A DNA stretch of 64,000 bases from Odoribacter sp. (GTDB lineage Bacteria; Bacteroidota; Bacteroidia; Bacteroidales; Prolixibacteraceae), in the NCBI GenBank assembly GCA_013824715.1, contig PNOH01000012.1, forward strand, positions 1 to 64,000, written 5' to 3'. The stretch's first letter is position 1; each line of letters starts with the position of its first letter. Position numbers and translations under genes: made by a program. Positions 1 through 9,855 of the stretch are shown piece by piece. The notes under the pieces are model-generated. The model was not told the DNA's origin. It was given only the letters and a program-made list of their open reading frames with translations, and ran no database searches.

Positions 1-213
1 TCGATCCGGTTTAAAAGTTAATTACAAACATACCATCTATAAACTAAGCCCGATTCTGTCGGGCATTGGTTGTTTATAGAATTTCTAAAAATATAAAGTC
101 CCGGAAATAATTTTGTGATCAGAAAAGACCAAAATTTTCATTTGCCCAAAATCTTGTAAATTTTGTTCTGATTATTTTTATATTTACGTCAACCTAACAA
201 AAAAAATAAACTT

Positions 214-1539
214 ATGGAAAATGTAAATCAAAAAAGACTTTTTATTGCAAGTTGTCTGGCGCTATTGGTTACAGCAATTACCTTTGCAATCAGGGCAAAA
301 ATCGAAGGTGTTTTCAGCACAGATTACGGATTATCCAAAGAACAGGTTGGCCGTGCGTTTGGACCGGCATTTTGGGGATTTGCCATAGCAATGTTCACAG
401 GTGGTTATTTCATTGACATTATTAAAACCAAAACTGTGATATGGATGGCATTCGGAATGCATTTAATCGGTATCGTTCTTTTGCTTCTTGCCAAGGATTA
501 TACTTCTCTTTTTCTTGCCAATGTCTTTATTGGACTTGGTAATGGTAGTGTTGAAGCCGCTTGTAACCCACTTGTAACAACTCTTTTCCCCGACAAGAAG
601 ACAAAAATGCTCAATCGTTTTCATGTGTGGTTTCCGGGCGGAATTGTGATTGGAAGTATTCTGGCCTCCATAATTATGGACGAGCTAAATCTACCTTGGC
701 AGGTATTGGTCAGTATGTTGTTTATTCCGTTGGCAATTTATGGGTTCTTATTCTTCGGGCAAAAAATTCCGGAAACAGAACGAGTTTCTGCAGGGGTTAC
801 CTACAAAGAAATGATGAGAAACATTGGAGCACCTATTACCATAACAATTGCCGTTATTTTAATGATTCTTGTCGCTACAGTACCTTCATTTACTGTTAAT
901 TTTGATAGTGCCACTCCGTTTATTATTATCGGGTTGGTTGCTTTGTTTATAGTTTTGGAAGGTAGGTTAATGAATAAAATTACGTTACTTTTCCCGTTCG
1001 TCTTTTGCTGCATGTTATTAACCGCTTCAACCGAGCTTGGAACAACGCAATGGATAAATGCATTATTAGCGAAAAACGGTATTGGCCCGATGATTATTTT
1101 GGCTGTTGTAACTGGTATCATGGCGGTAGGTCGCTACTTTGCCGGTGGTTTAATTCATCGCTTAAATCCAACTGGCGTTTTAATCGGTTCAGCTACTTTT
1201 TCAGTTGCTGGTTTATTGCTGTTAAGTATTTCAAACGGTCCGGTTATGACAGTAGCTTCAGCAGCAGTATTTGCCGTAGGAGTTTGTTATTTCTGGCCAA
1301 CCATGATTGGTGTAGCTTCGGAATATATTCCCAAAAGTGGTGCTCTTGGAATGTCGATTCTGGGTGGAGCCGGATTTGTGGCCACTTCAATGGTATTACC
1401 CATTATGGGAAAATCGATTGAAACTGCAGGCCCCCAAATTACACTCCGAAATATGTCAATCCTTCCGGTTATTCTGATTGTTGCCTTTATTGGGTTATAT
1501 TTTCTGGTTAAACAGAAAAATACCAAATCCGGAAATTGA
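214..1539 (+). CDS. MFS family transporter
   Basis: 441-aa ORF with about 12 hydrophobic segments and MFS-like N-terminal organisation. Confidence 0.85.
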   Translation: MENVNQKRLFIASCLALLVTAITFAIRAKIEGVFSTDYGLSKEQVGRAFGPAFWGFAIAMFTGGYFIDIIKTKTVIWMAFGMHLIGIVLLLLAKDYTSLFLANVFIGLGNGSVEAACNPLVTTLFPDKKTKMLNRFHVWFPGGIVIGSILASIIMDELNLPWQVLVSMLFIPLAIYGFLFFGQKIPETERVSAGVTYKEMMRNIGAPITITIAVILMILVATVPSFTVNFDSATPFIIIGLVALFIVLEGRLMNKITLLFPFVFCCMLLTASTELGTTQWINALLAKNGIGPMIILAVVTGIMAVGRYFAGGLIHRLNPTGVLIGSATFSVAGLLLLSISNGPVMTVASAAVFAVGVCYFWPTMIGVASEYIPKSGALGMSILGGAGFVATSMVLPIMGKSIETAGPQITLRNMSILPVILIVAFIGLYFLVKQKNTKSGN

Positions 1540-1582
1540 ATATTTTTAAGATTTTAAATAAAACAATCACATCAAAACTTAG

Positions 1583-1615
1583 AGGAGAAGCTTGTCGGTT
1601 CGGCAAGCTTTCTTT
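1583..1615 (+). terminator. Rho-independent terminator-like hairpin after the MFS gene
   Basis: AAGCTTG tcggttcgg CAAGCTT followed by a T-rich tract. Confidence 0.5.
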
Positions 1616-1634
1616 CTAACATCTGTTATAACTT

Positions 1635-2534
1635 ATGAAACCAACTCTTCTGATTTTAGCTGCCGGAATGGGTAGCAGATTTGGCGGACTTAAACAAGTT
1701 GAACCTGTTGGCCCAAATGGTGAAACAATTCTGGAATATTCCATCTTTGATGCTATTCGGGCTGGTTTTGGGAAAGTAGTGTTTGTAATCCGGGAAAGTT
1801 TTGCAGACGATTTTAAGGCACGCTTCGAACCAAAACTTTCAGGAAAAATTGAAATAGAATATGTTTTTCAGGAAACAGATAAACTTCCAATTGGTTTTAT
1901 TATTCCAGAAGTTCGTGAAAAACCGTGGGGAACTGGTCATGCTGTTCTAATGGCTAAAGATGCCATTAATGAGCCATTCGCGGCTATAAATGCCGATGAC
2001 TTTTATGGAGCTGAAGCCTACAAGGTTATTGCCGAATATCTAAGAAAATTAACTGATCCGAAAAAATACGTGATGGTTGGTTATCAACTGAATAATACGC
2101 TTTCAGAATTTGGTTCTGTTTCAAGAGGCATTTGTGTGACCAACTTGGACCAACAATTGACAAAAATTACGGAGACTCATAAAATAAGACAAGAAAATAA
2201 TCGGATTTTATGCGAATCAGATTCTCATGAAACGGTTGAACTGACAGGAAATGAAACTGTTTCGATGAATTTTTGGGGATTTCATCCTTCACTTTTTCAG
2301 AACATCGAAAATCAATTCATCGAATTTTTAAAGAACAACATCCATCTGCCAAAATCGGAATTCTACATTCCGTTCGTAGTTTTTGAAATGATTTTAAAAG
2401 GACAGGCAAGTGTTGAAGTTTTATCTGCTGATTCGCCTTGGTTTGGAGTAACTTACCAGGAAGATAAACCATACGTAATAGAACAGATTCAGAAACTGAC
2501 CAATCAGGGAGTTTATCCGGAAAGACTTTGGTAA
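1635..2534 (+). CDS. Sugar-phosphate nucleotidyltransferase-like protein
   Basis: N-terminal LILAAGMGSRFGGLKQ nucleotidyltransferase signature. Confidence 0.8.
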   Translation: MKPTLLILAAGMGSRFGGLKQVEPVGPNGETILEYSIFDAIRAGFGKVVFVIRESFADDFKARFEPKLSGKIEIEYVFQETDKLPIGFIIPEVREKPWGTGHAVLMAKDAINEPFAAINADDFYGAEAYKVIAEYLRKLTDPKKYVMVGYQLNNTLSEFGSVSRGICVTNLDQQLTKITETHKIRQENNRILCESDSHETVELTGNETVSMNFWGFHPSLFQNIENQFIEFLKNNIHLPKSEFYIPFVVFEMILKGQASVEVLSADSPWFGVTYQEDKPYVIEQIQKLTNQGVYPERLW

Positions 2535-2564
2535 ATTGACGTCTTCAGGAAGAAAAGAAGTTTA

Positions 2565-3941
2565 TTAATCTTTTATGCCTAAAATGATTCTTCCGTACAA
2601 ATCAAACTCTTCGGAACCGGTAATTTCGATCTGATAGAATTGTCCCTTTTTCAGCGGAACTTCTTTGCTGATCAACACTTCGCCATCCACTTCAGGTGAA
2701 TCGTATTCAGTTCTTCCGACGAAAAATTCATCATCTTCCCGATCAATAATTACCTTCAGAATTTGTCCAACTTTTGCAGCATTCATCTGTGATGAAATGA
2801 TTTGCTGAATACCCATCAACTCTTCCTGACGGGCTTGTTTGAACTCCTCCGGAACATCATCTTTATACTTTTGGTATCCGTAAGTTCCTTCTTCGTGCGA
2901 ATAGGTAAATGTGCCCAAACGATCGAATTTATGCTTCAGGATAAATCTTTTAAGCTGCTCAAAATCATCTTCGGTTTCGCCCGGATGGCCGACCAGCATG
3001 GTTGTCCGAATGGCGATTCCGGGAACTTCCTCCTTTATTTTCAGGAGCAGGGCATCGGTTTCTTCGGTGGTCACATGACGCAACATGTGTTTCAATACAT
3101 TATTGGAGCTGTGTTGCAGCGGAATATCAATGTATTTGCAAAGCTTGGGAATTGAATTAAACAGAGGCAGAATATCCATCGGAAATTTGGTCGGATACAA
3201 ATAATGCAGGCGAATCCATTCGATTCCATCAATTTCTGCAATTTTTTGGATCAACCCGGCTAACATCCCCTTTCCATAGAGATCAATTCCATAATACGAT
3301 AAATCCTGGGCAATCAGCAAAATCTCTCGAACGCCTTTTTTAGCAAGGTATTTGGCTTCTTTTACCAAGTCTTCCAGCGACTTGGATTTGTGTTTTCCTG
3401 TCATTCCCGGGATAGCACAAAAAGCACAAACGCGATTACATCCTTCCGAAATTTTCAGGTAAGCAAAATGCGAAGGTGTAGTAATTTTTCGTTCATAGAT
3501 GAATTCAGGACGGTAAGTTGCTTTCAATTCGCTTACCACAGCTTTCATGTCGAATTTACCAAAAAACTTATCCACTTCCGGAACTTCTTTTTCCAAATCC
3601 AACTTGTAGCGTTCAGATAAACAACCCATCACATACAATTTCTCGATCTCGCCGCGACCTTTGGCACCTACAAATTCCATAATAGTATTGACCGATTCCT
3701 CTTTGGCATCGTGAATGAACCCACAGGTATTAATCACGACAATATCCGAATCGGTATCATTCGAGTCGTGTACAACTTCAAAGCCATCCATCGAAAGCTG
3801 GTTCAGCAGAACCTCCGAATCAACAAGATTTTTCGAGCAACCCAAAGTCACTACATTTATTTTTTGCTTCTTAGAGCCTCCCCCAGCCCCCTCCAAAAGA
3901 GGGGGTAAAGAATCGATTTGCGAAAGTTTACTATCTGACAA
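2565..3941 (-). CDS. rimO: Ribosomal protein S12 methylthiotransferase RimO (radical SAM)
   Basis: VVTLGCSKNLVDSE, radical-SAM CNRVCAFCAIP, C-terminal TRAM-like region; N-terminal about 20 aa overlap a G/C-rich repeat. Confidence 0.95.
   Translation of the reverse strand: MSDSKLSQIDSLPPLLEGAGGGSKKQKINVVTLGCSKNLVDSEVLLNQLSMDGFEVVHDSNDTDSDIVVINTCGFIHDAKEESVNTIMEFVGAKGRGEIEKLYVMGCLSERYKLDLEKEVPEVDKFFGKFDMKAVVSELKATYRPEFIYERKITTPSHFAYLKISEGCNRVCAFCAIPGMTGKHKSKSLEDLVKEAKYLAKKGVREILLIAQDLSYYGIDLYGKGMLAGLIQKIAEIDGIEWIRLHYLYPTKFPMDILPLFNSIPKLCKYIDIPLQHSSNNVLKHMLRHVTTEETDALLLKIKEEVPGIAIRTTMLVGHPGETEDDFEQLKRFILKHKFDRLGTFTYSHEEGTYGYQKYKDDVPEEFKQARQEELMGIQQIISSQMNAAKVGQILKVIIDREDDEFFVGRTEYDSPEVDGEVLISKEVPLKKGQFYQIEITGSEEFDLYGRIILGIKD
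3876..3909. repeat. C/G-run palindromic repeat inside the 5' coding end of rimO
   Basis: GCCTCCCCCAGCCCCCTCCAAAAGAGGGGGTAAAG; related to copies at 4027-4060 and 57897-57930. Confidence 0.6.
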
Positions 3942-4026
3942 TGGTATTCCGTATTAAAGATTTCTAAAATTGCATTTCAAAAAACTACCTTTCATTTTGA
4001 GAAATGGCTTGGTCTGGCTTTCTTAA

Positions 4027-4060
4027 AGTCTCCCCCTTGGGGGAGATTTAGAGGGGGCTG
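4027..4060. repeat. C/G-run palindromic repeat abutting the ftsY 3' end
   Basis: AGTCTCCCCCTTGGGGGAGATTTAGAGGGGGCTG. Confidence 0.6.
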
Positions 4061-4062
4061 TA

Positions 4063-5019
4063 TTAGCTGAAGAGCGACTCTACAAATTCTTTTCTTCGGA
4101 ATATCTGCAAATCGTCCATTTTCTCTCCAATTCCTATATATTTCACCGGAATTTTAAACTGATCTGAAATCCCGATTACCACGCCACCTTTGGCTGTACC
4201 ATCGAGTTTGGTAAGCGCTAATGCCGTAACTTCAGTTGCTTTAGTAAATTGTTTGGCTTGTTCAAAGGCATTTTGACCAGTTGAACCATCAAGTATGAGC
4301 AGCACTTCGTGAGGTGCATCATTCACCACCTTTTTCATGACCGCTTTTATTTTGCTTAGCTCGTTCATCAGGTTTACCTTGTTGTGCAGGCGTCCGGCGG
4401 TATCAATAATCACCACATCGGCGCCCTGAGCCTTGGCCGATGAAAGTGTATCGTATGCGACAGAAGCCGGATCGGCGCCCATTCCCTGTTTGACGAGTGG
4501 AACCTGAACCCTGTCGGCCCAAATCTGGAGCTGATCAATAGCTGCAGCCCTGAAAGTATCGGCTGCACCTAATACCACTTTTTTTCCTGCAGCTTTAAAA
4601 TGATAGGCCAGCTTGCCTATTGTGGTAGTTTTTCCTACGCCATTCACCCCAACGACCATTATTACATAGGGGTCATCGCTTTCCGGAAGATCGAAATCAG
4701 CAATATCATTGTTGTTATTTTCTTCAAGCAAGCCGGTTATTTCCTCTTTAAGAATTGTATTCAATTCGGATGTGCCAATGTATTTATCGGCAGAAACACG
4801 TTTTTCAATGCGTTCAATAATTTTCAGGGTAGTTTCCACACCCACATCCGACGAAATAAGAATTTCTTCCAGATTATCCAGTACCTCATCGTCAACCTTT
4901 GATTTTCCAATGATGGCACGGCCAATCTTTGAGAAAACACTTTCCTTGGTTTTTGCAAGCCCCTGGTCGAGGCTTTCTTTTTTCTTGCTGTTAAAAATTC
5001 CGAAAACACCCATAATCAC
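4063..5019 (-). CDS. ftsY: Signal recognition particle receptor FtsY
   Basis: GVNGVGKTTTIGKLA, DTFRAAA, DTAGR, TKLDGTAKGG SRP-GTPase motifs. Confidence 0.95.
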   Translation of the reverse strand: MIMGVFGIFNSKKKESLDQGLAKTKESVFSKIGRAIIGKSKVDDEVLDNLEEILISSDVGVETTLKIIERIEKRVSADKYIGTSELNTILKEEITGLLEENNNNDIADFDLPESDDPYVIMVVGVNGVGKTTTIGKLAYHFKAAGKKVVLGAADTFRAAAIDQLQIWADRVQVPLVKQGMGADPASVAYDTLSSAKAQGADVVIIDTAGRLHNKVNLMNELSKIKAVMKKVVNDAPHEVLLILDGSTGQNAFEQAKQFTKATEVTALALTKLDGTAKGGVVIGISDQFKIPVKYIGIGEKMDDLQIFRRKEFVESLFS

Positions 5020-5070
5020 TCAGTTTAAAGTGCTGCAATGTAGTGATATTACAAATCTCAAAAATTAATA

Positions 5071-5103
5071 AAAAAAGCCTTCATCATTGATGAAAGCTTT
5101 TTT
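5071..5103 (-). terminator. Terminator hairpin downstream of the DUF4295/rpmG/rpmB operon
   Basis: AAAAAAGC(C/T)TTCATC att GATGAAAGCTTTTTT stem with T-tract. Confidence 0.7.
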
Positions 5104-5121
5104 CTATAGAGAAATGAGTAT

Positions 5122-5274
5122 CTATTTCCTAAAATATTCCTTTACATCATCATTCGGAATAATTTCTTCCTGAAAAATGTATGCACCGGTCTTTTCGGAT
5201 TTTACCATTCTAATCACTTTTGCGTGACCTTTACCGGCACCTTTCTGCAATGATGCAACTACTTTCTTTGCCAT
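5122..5274 (-). CDS. DUF4295-like small protein (50 aa)
   Basis: Minus-strand MAKKVVASLQKGAGKGHAKVIRMVKSEKTGAYIFQEEIIPNDDVKEYFRK, directly downstream of rpmG; shorter than the ORF-track cutoff. Confidence 0.85.
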   Translation of the reverse strand: MAKKVVASLQKGAGKGHAKVIRMVKSEKTGAYIFQEEIIPNDDVKEYFRK

Positions 5275-5283
5275 ACTATTTTG

Positions 5284-5466
5284 TTATTTAATTTCGCGGT
5301 GTACAGTAACTCGCTTTAAGTTAGCATTGTATTTCTTTTTTTCCAAACGCTCAGGAGTATTCTTCCTGTTTTTGGTGGTGATGTACCTTGAAGTTCCGGG
5401 AACTCCGCTTGTCTTTTGTTCGGTACATTCCATAATTACCTGAATCCTATTACCTTTCTTGGCCAT
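5284..5466 (-). CDS. rpmG: 50S ribosomal protein L33
   Basis: [52 protein letters not shown]. Confidence 0.95.
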   Translation of the reverse strand: MAKKGNRIQVIMECTEQKTSGVPGTSRYITTKNRKNTPERLEKKKYNANLKRVTVHREIK

Positions 5467-5476
5467 TTCTTAAAGC

Positions 5477-5719
5477 TTAAATAGTTGTTATAAAACCTTT
5501 TTCCTTTGCACTTTTCAATGCAGCGTTCAATCCATTTTTGTTGATCGTACGGATTCCGCTGGCTGAAACAGTTAACGATATCCAACGATCTTCTTCAGGT
5601 AGATAGAACTTCTTTTTGAACAAATTAGGAAGGAACTTCCGTTTTGTCCTGCGCTTCGAGTGAGAAACGTTATTTCCCACCATTACTTTTTTCCCGGTTA
5701 CTTGACAAACTCTTGACAT
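5477..5719 (-). CDS. rpmB: 50S ribosomal protein L28
   Basis: [33 protein letters not shown]. Confidence 0.95.
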   Translation of the reverse strand: MSRVCQVTGKKVMVGNNVSHSKRRTKRKFLPNLFKKKFYLPEEDRWISLTVSASGIRTINKNGLNAALKSAKEKGFITTI

Positions 5720-5912
5720 TGTCTTATTTTTTAATCAGAATCTCACATTTTTCAAACAGTCCGCAAAATAAGTACATTTTATTTACAAAATCAAATTGTT
5801 TGAGAAGTTTTTTATTTAAATTTCAACACGTTATTGTTCAAAAATATTCAGAAACTTTTTATTATTCATTGGAAGAAAAAAATATCTTCGTTTAAACCCA
5901 TGCATCTGTTCA

Positions 5913-7355
5913 ATGCTGTTTAACACACTTACCTACTTTTTTTTCCTTTCATTGGTCTTTGTGCTGTACTGGTGGATTTTAAGAAAGAACTTCCGATGGC
6001 AAAACCTACTTTTATTTATTGCCAGTTATTGCTTTTACGGGTGGTGGGATGTGAGGTTCCTGGCGCTCATTTTTATCAGTTCATCCGTTGATTTTTTTCT
6101 GGGAAGGGCTATTTTCCGGCATAATGACAAGAAAAAAAAGCTCTATTTACTCTGGATATGCATTTTCATCAACCTGGGGATGCTCGGTTTTTTCAAATAT
6201 TTCAATTTTTTTACCGATACATTTGCCGATTTGATCGTTCAATTCGGGTTTCAACCTAACCTGAAAACTCTTCAAATCATTCTACCTGTCGGAATAAGCT
6301 TTTACACCTTTCAGTCATTAAGTTATTCGATTGATATTTACCGGGGGAAAATACAGCCAACGAATGATTTTGTCCCGTTCATGACCTTTGTTTCGTTCTT
6401 TCCTCAGTTGGTGGCTGGTCCAATAGAAAGAGCATCACATTTGCTACCACAATTTTTGAAGCCAAGAAGCTTTAATTCCGATCATTTGAGCTCAGGCTTT
6501 CGTTTTATCCTCTATGGTCTATTTAAAAAAATGGTGATTGCCGACAGGCTCGCCTATTTTGTTGACCACATTTATAATTCTCCTGAAAAGTATGATGGAA
6601 CAGTGCTTTTGGTGGCAACCTTCATGTTCGGGGTACAGATTTATTGCGACTTTTCAGGTTATTCCGACATTGCCATTGGTTCAGCCCGTTTGCTGGGATT
6701 CGACCTGACGCAAAACTTCAGAACTCCCTATCTGGCCCGAAGTTTTAAAGAATTCTGGCGCAGGTGGCATATTTCGCTTTCAAGCTGGTTTCGCGATTAC
6801 GTTTATATTCCTTTGGGAGGTAATCGTGTTTCGCAAAACCGGTGGGTTTTCAACGTCATGCTAACCTTCACGATTTCAGGTTTATGGCATGGAGCATCAT
6901 TGACGTTTATTATCTGGGGATTTCTGCACGGATTATTTTTGGTATCTGAGTTTTTCCTTTCGAAAATCATATTACTCCCGAAAAAACTTTCGTGGATTGG
7001 ACTTGTCATTACATTTATAATTGTCAATCTAGCCTGGGTTTTCTTTCGGGCCGATTCGCTTGAACAGAGTATATCTATATTATCAAGCTTTAATCAACTG
7101 AATTTTGATTTTATTCCAAATGTATGGACCTGTTTTATTGCCAATAACGAATTCAGGGAGTTTACCCTTTCGCTTCTAACAAGTTTTCCGCTATTTATAC
7201 TTTTTGAAATATTGATCGGTCAAGACGATTTCGATAGCGTAGTTAAAAAAAGTAGAACCTTTTTGCGCTGGGGCATTTATCTGATACTGGCTTTTATGAT
7301 CCTGTTTTTTGGAGTTTTACATTCTGCTCCTCAATTTATCTATTTTCAATTTTAA
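5913..7355 (+). CDS. MBOAT family O-acyltransferase (AlgI/DltB-like)
   Basis: Polytopic protein; GFDLTQNFRTPYLARSFKEFWRRWHISLSSWFRDYVYIPLGGNR and TISGLWHGAS motifs. Confidence 0.92.
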   Translation: MLFNTLTYFFFLSLVFVLYWWILRKNFRWQNLLLFIASYCFYGWWDVRFLALIFISSSVDFFLGRAIFRHNDKKKKLYLLWICIFINLGMLGFFKYFNFFTDTFADLIVQFGFQPNLKTLQIILPVGISFYTFQSLSYSIDIYRGKIQPTNDFVPFMTFVSFFPQLVAGPIERASHLLPQFLKPRSFNSDHLSSGFRFILYGLFKKMVIADRLAYFVDHIYNSPEKYDGTVLLVATFMFGVQIYCDFSGYSDIAIGSARLLGFDLTQNFRTPYLARSFKEFWRRWHISLSSWFRDYVYIPLGGNRVSQNRWVFNVMLTFTISGLWHGASLTFIIWGFLHGLFLVSEFFLSKIILLPKKLSWIGLVITFIIVNLAWVFFRADSLEQSISILSSFNQLNFDFIPNVWTCFIANNEFREFTLSLLTSFPLFILFEILIGQDDFDSVVKKSRTFLRWGIYLILAFMILFFGVLHSAPQFIYFQF

Positions 7356-7358
7356 GCC

Positions 7359-8318
7359 ATGAAACGAATCATTCTTAAACTTGTGTTGTTTTTTAGCTTA
7401 CTGATGATTCCGATCGTTTCCTTTTTCATGTTGCCCTATTCCGAAGAATTTGCTTACCACTACATTGAACAGGACTGTTACAATCACGGCGCCTGGATTT
7501 ATGACCGGATCAACCACAATCCGGCGCCTATTGACGTGGCTTTTATCGGTTCTTCACATACCCTTCATGCCATTCAGGAGAAAAAAATGGAAGAATTGCT
7601 TGGACAAAACTTCCGTGTCGTCAATCTGGGATACTGCAGGTATGGAAGAAATATTGAATACACTATTCTGAAAATGCTTTTGAAACACAAATCGCCAAAA
7701 CTTATTGTAATTGAAGTACATGAAGATGAAGAGAAGAACAGCCATGACATATTTCCATATCTTGCCGAGACGGAAGATTTACTTTTAACTCCCACCCTAT
7801 TCAACCGGGATTATTTTTCAGATTTGTTTCATGGCGGATCAGCCCGTCTGGAATATTTTAAGGCAAAATATATCTTCAGAAAAAAATATCCTGAACCAAC
7901 CTCTGAACTTTACGGATATGCGGCCACCGATAGGATTGTAAGTGAATTTGAATTAGACGAAAACCTCAAGTCGTGGCAATTCAGGTTGAGCCAGACTAAT
8001 CCTGAAATAATTGAAAAATTTCAGTCAGAATTCCCCTTAGCCTATCTTAAAAAGATGGCAAACATCATACAGGAAAAAAATATACCAATTCGATTTGTTT
8101 ATCTGCCAGATTCGGGTTCAAAGCTTCATAAACCTAAGTTTGCCTCTTTTTATCAGGATATTGCTCCATTGATAATTCCACCGCAAGGTATTTTTAACGA
8201 CAAATCAAACTGGATGGACGCCAGTCACTTAAACGACAAAGGATCTGGCGTACTTTCAGCGTGGCTAGCCGAACGAATAAAAAGTGAGCTGTGCACTGAT
8301 TCAATGACATTCAGGTAA
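7359..8318 (+). CDS. Exported SGNH-like/AlgX-type partner of the MBOAT acyltransferase
   Basis: N-terminal hydrophobic segment, FIGSSHTLHA near the N-terminus and DASHLNDKG near the C-terminus; 3 nt after the MBOAT gene. Confidence 0.6.
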   Translation: MKRIILKLVLFFSLLMIPIVSFFMLPYSEEFAYHYIEQDCYNHGAWIYDRINHNPAPIDVAFIGSSHTLHAIQEKKMEELLGQNFRVVNLGYCRYGRNIEYTILKMLLKHKSPKLIVIEVHEDEEKNSHDIFPYLAETEDLLLTPTLFNRDYFSDLFHGGSARLEYFKAKYIFRKKYPEPTSELYGYAATDRIVSEFELDENLKSWQFRLSQTNPEIIEKFQSEFPLAYLKKMANIIQEKNIPIRFVYLPDSGSKLHKPKFASFYQDIAPLIIPPQGIFNDKSNWMDASHLNDKGSGVLSAWLAERIKSELCTDSMTFR

Positions 8319-8385
8319 ACAATTCAGGGTTTCTTTTATATTCCAAAAAAGTAGCTTAATTTAGGCTTTCTAAATTCAGAAAATA

Positions 8386-9201
8386 GTGAACGAAGAAAAG
8401 ACAAAACATTATCCTACCATCCTTGGCGCAATTCATTTGATAGTACTTTATACTTTCATTCAAACCATCGTTGATTTTCCTTTAGCTCTTCTCGATTACT
8501 ATAACGGCACAGATTATTTATACAACCCGATCAAAAAAATTGTACTTGGCGTTGGATCAACTTTTTTCATATTTTACTATTCGTTCCGGCGGGCAGGAGT
8601 TCCACTGAAAGAACTTTTCCCTTCAAAATCGTTTAATTTTCTGATTCTGATTCCAGTTCTGCTTTTCCTTTGGGCAGCACATAATCTGATTGGTGAAGTA
8701 AATGTTGCCCTTGACAAAGTTCTTCCTCCTCCGGCTTGGTTTTGGGAATTATTCAACAAATTTTTCGAAAGCGATTATGGAATTTACGGCGCAATCCTGA
8801 AGGTTGTTATTATGGCCCCGGTTATTGAAGAGCTGATTTTCAGGGGTGTGATCATGCATGGCCTGATGCGGAACAATTCGAAATTCACCACAGTTTTTGT
8901 TTCAGCTCTTCTATTTGCGCTGTTTCACCTGAATCCCTGGCAATTCCCGGCCACGTTTGTTCTTGGCCTTCTATTGGGTATCCTGATGCTTCGAACACGC
9001 AATATTTATTTATGTATTTTGGGTCATGCCATTAATAATGGCTTGGTTTTAATCAGTATTCAATATTTTGACACTATTCAAAAAACATCTTTTTTTCAAA
9101 GTAGCAAGCCGAACCAGTTGATTATTAGTGCATTGATTTCTGTATCTGCACTGGCGCTGATCTTTCTTTTTAGCCGAAAGCAAAAAGAAAAAAGCGATTA
9201 A
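8386..9201 (+). CDS. CPBP family intramembrane glutamic endopeptidase
   Basis: APVIEELIFRGVI and FALFHLNPWQFPATFVLGLLLG motifs; ORF start uncertain (possible GTG). Confidence 0.85.
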   Translation: MNEEKTKHYPTILGAIHLIVLYTFIQTIVDFPLALLDYYNGTDYLYNPIKKIVLGVGSTFFIFYYSFRRAGVPLKELFPSKSFNFLILIPVLLFLWAAHNLIGEVNVALDKVLPPPAWFWELFNKFFESDYGIYGAILKVVIMAPVIEELIFRGVIMHGLMRNNSKFTTVFVSALLFALFHLNPWQFPATFVLGLLLGILMLRTRNIYLCILGHAINNGLVLISIQYFDTIQKTSFFQSSKPNQLIISALISVSALALIFLFSRKQKEKSD

Positions 9202-9295
9202 TCCTACCCGTTTGTTTCATTTTGACGAATCAAAATTCATAAAAACCACAATTGGCACTATATTTACAGTTCAAATCTTCCTAAAATTAAAGAAT

Positions 9296-9775
9296 ATGGA
9301 ACGAGTTGCTATATTTCCCGGGTCGTTCGATCCGTTTACAGTCGGACATGAAAGCATTGTAAAACGTGCAATTCCTCTGTTCGATAAAATAGTAGTCATG
9401 ATTGGATATAACGCGAATAAACTTTCTTTTTTCCCCATCGAAAAAAGAGAAAAATGGATTAAGGAAGTTTTCAAAACTGAACCCAAAGTATCCGTTGAAT
9501 GTTATGAAGGGCTGACGGTTGACTTTTGTAAAAAAGTGAATGCACAATATATCCTCCGAGGTCTCCGTACTTCGGCCGATTTTGAATTTGAGCGAGCTAT
9601 TGCACAGGTAAATAAAATGATGTACCCCCAAATAGAATCTGTTTTTCTGTTAACCATACCCGAACATACACCAATTAATTCGACCATCGTCCGCGATATT
9701 ATTCTTCATGGCGGAGATGCCAGCGAATTTTTACCCGCAGCATTAAATATGAAGGATTTCAATACGGAGGAATAA
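9296..9775 (+). CDS. coaD: Phosphopantetheine adenylyltransferase
   Basis: RVAIFPGSFDPFTVGHESIVKRA; start moved to internal ATG at 9296 relative to the ORF track. Confidence 0.93.
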   Translation: MERVAIFPGSFDPFTVGHESIVKRAIPLFDKIVVMIGYNANKLSFFPIEKREKWIKEVFKTEPKVSVECYEGLTVDFCKKVNAQYILRGLRTSADFEFERAIAQVNKMMYPQIESVFLLTIPEHTPINSTIVRDIILHGGDASEFLPAALNMKDFNTEE

Positions 9776-9855
9776 AAATGCTTTTGGTTCGTTCATTAAT
9801 TCAGTGACCACAATTTCTAAATCAAAATGCGTTTCCTGTTGTAAAAATTCAGTAT

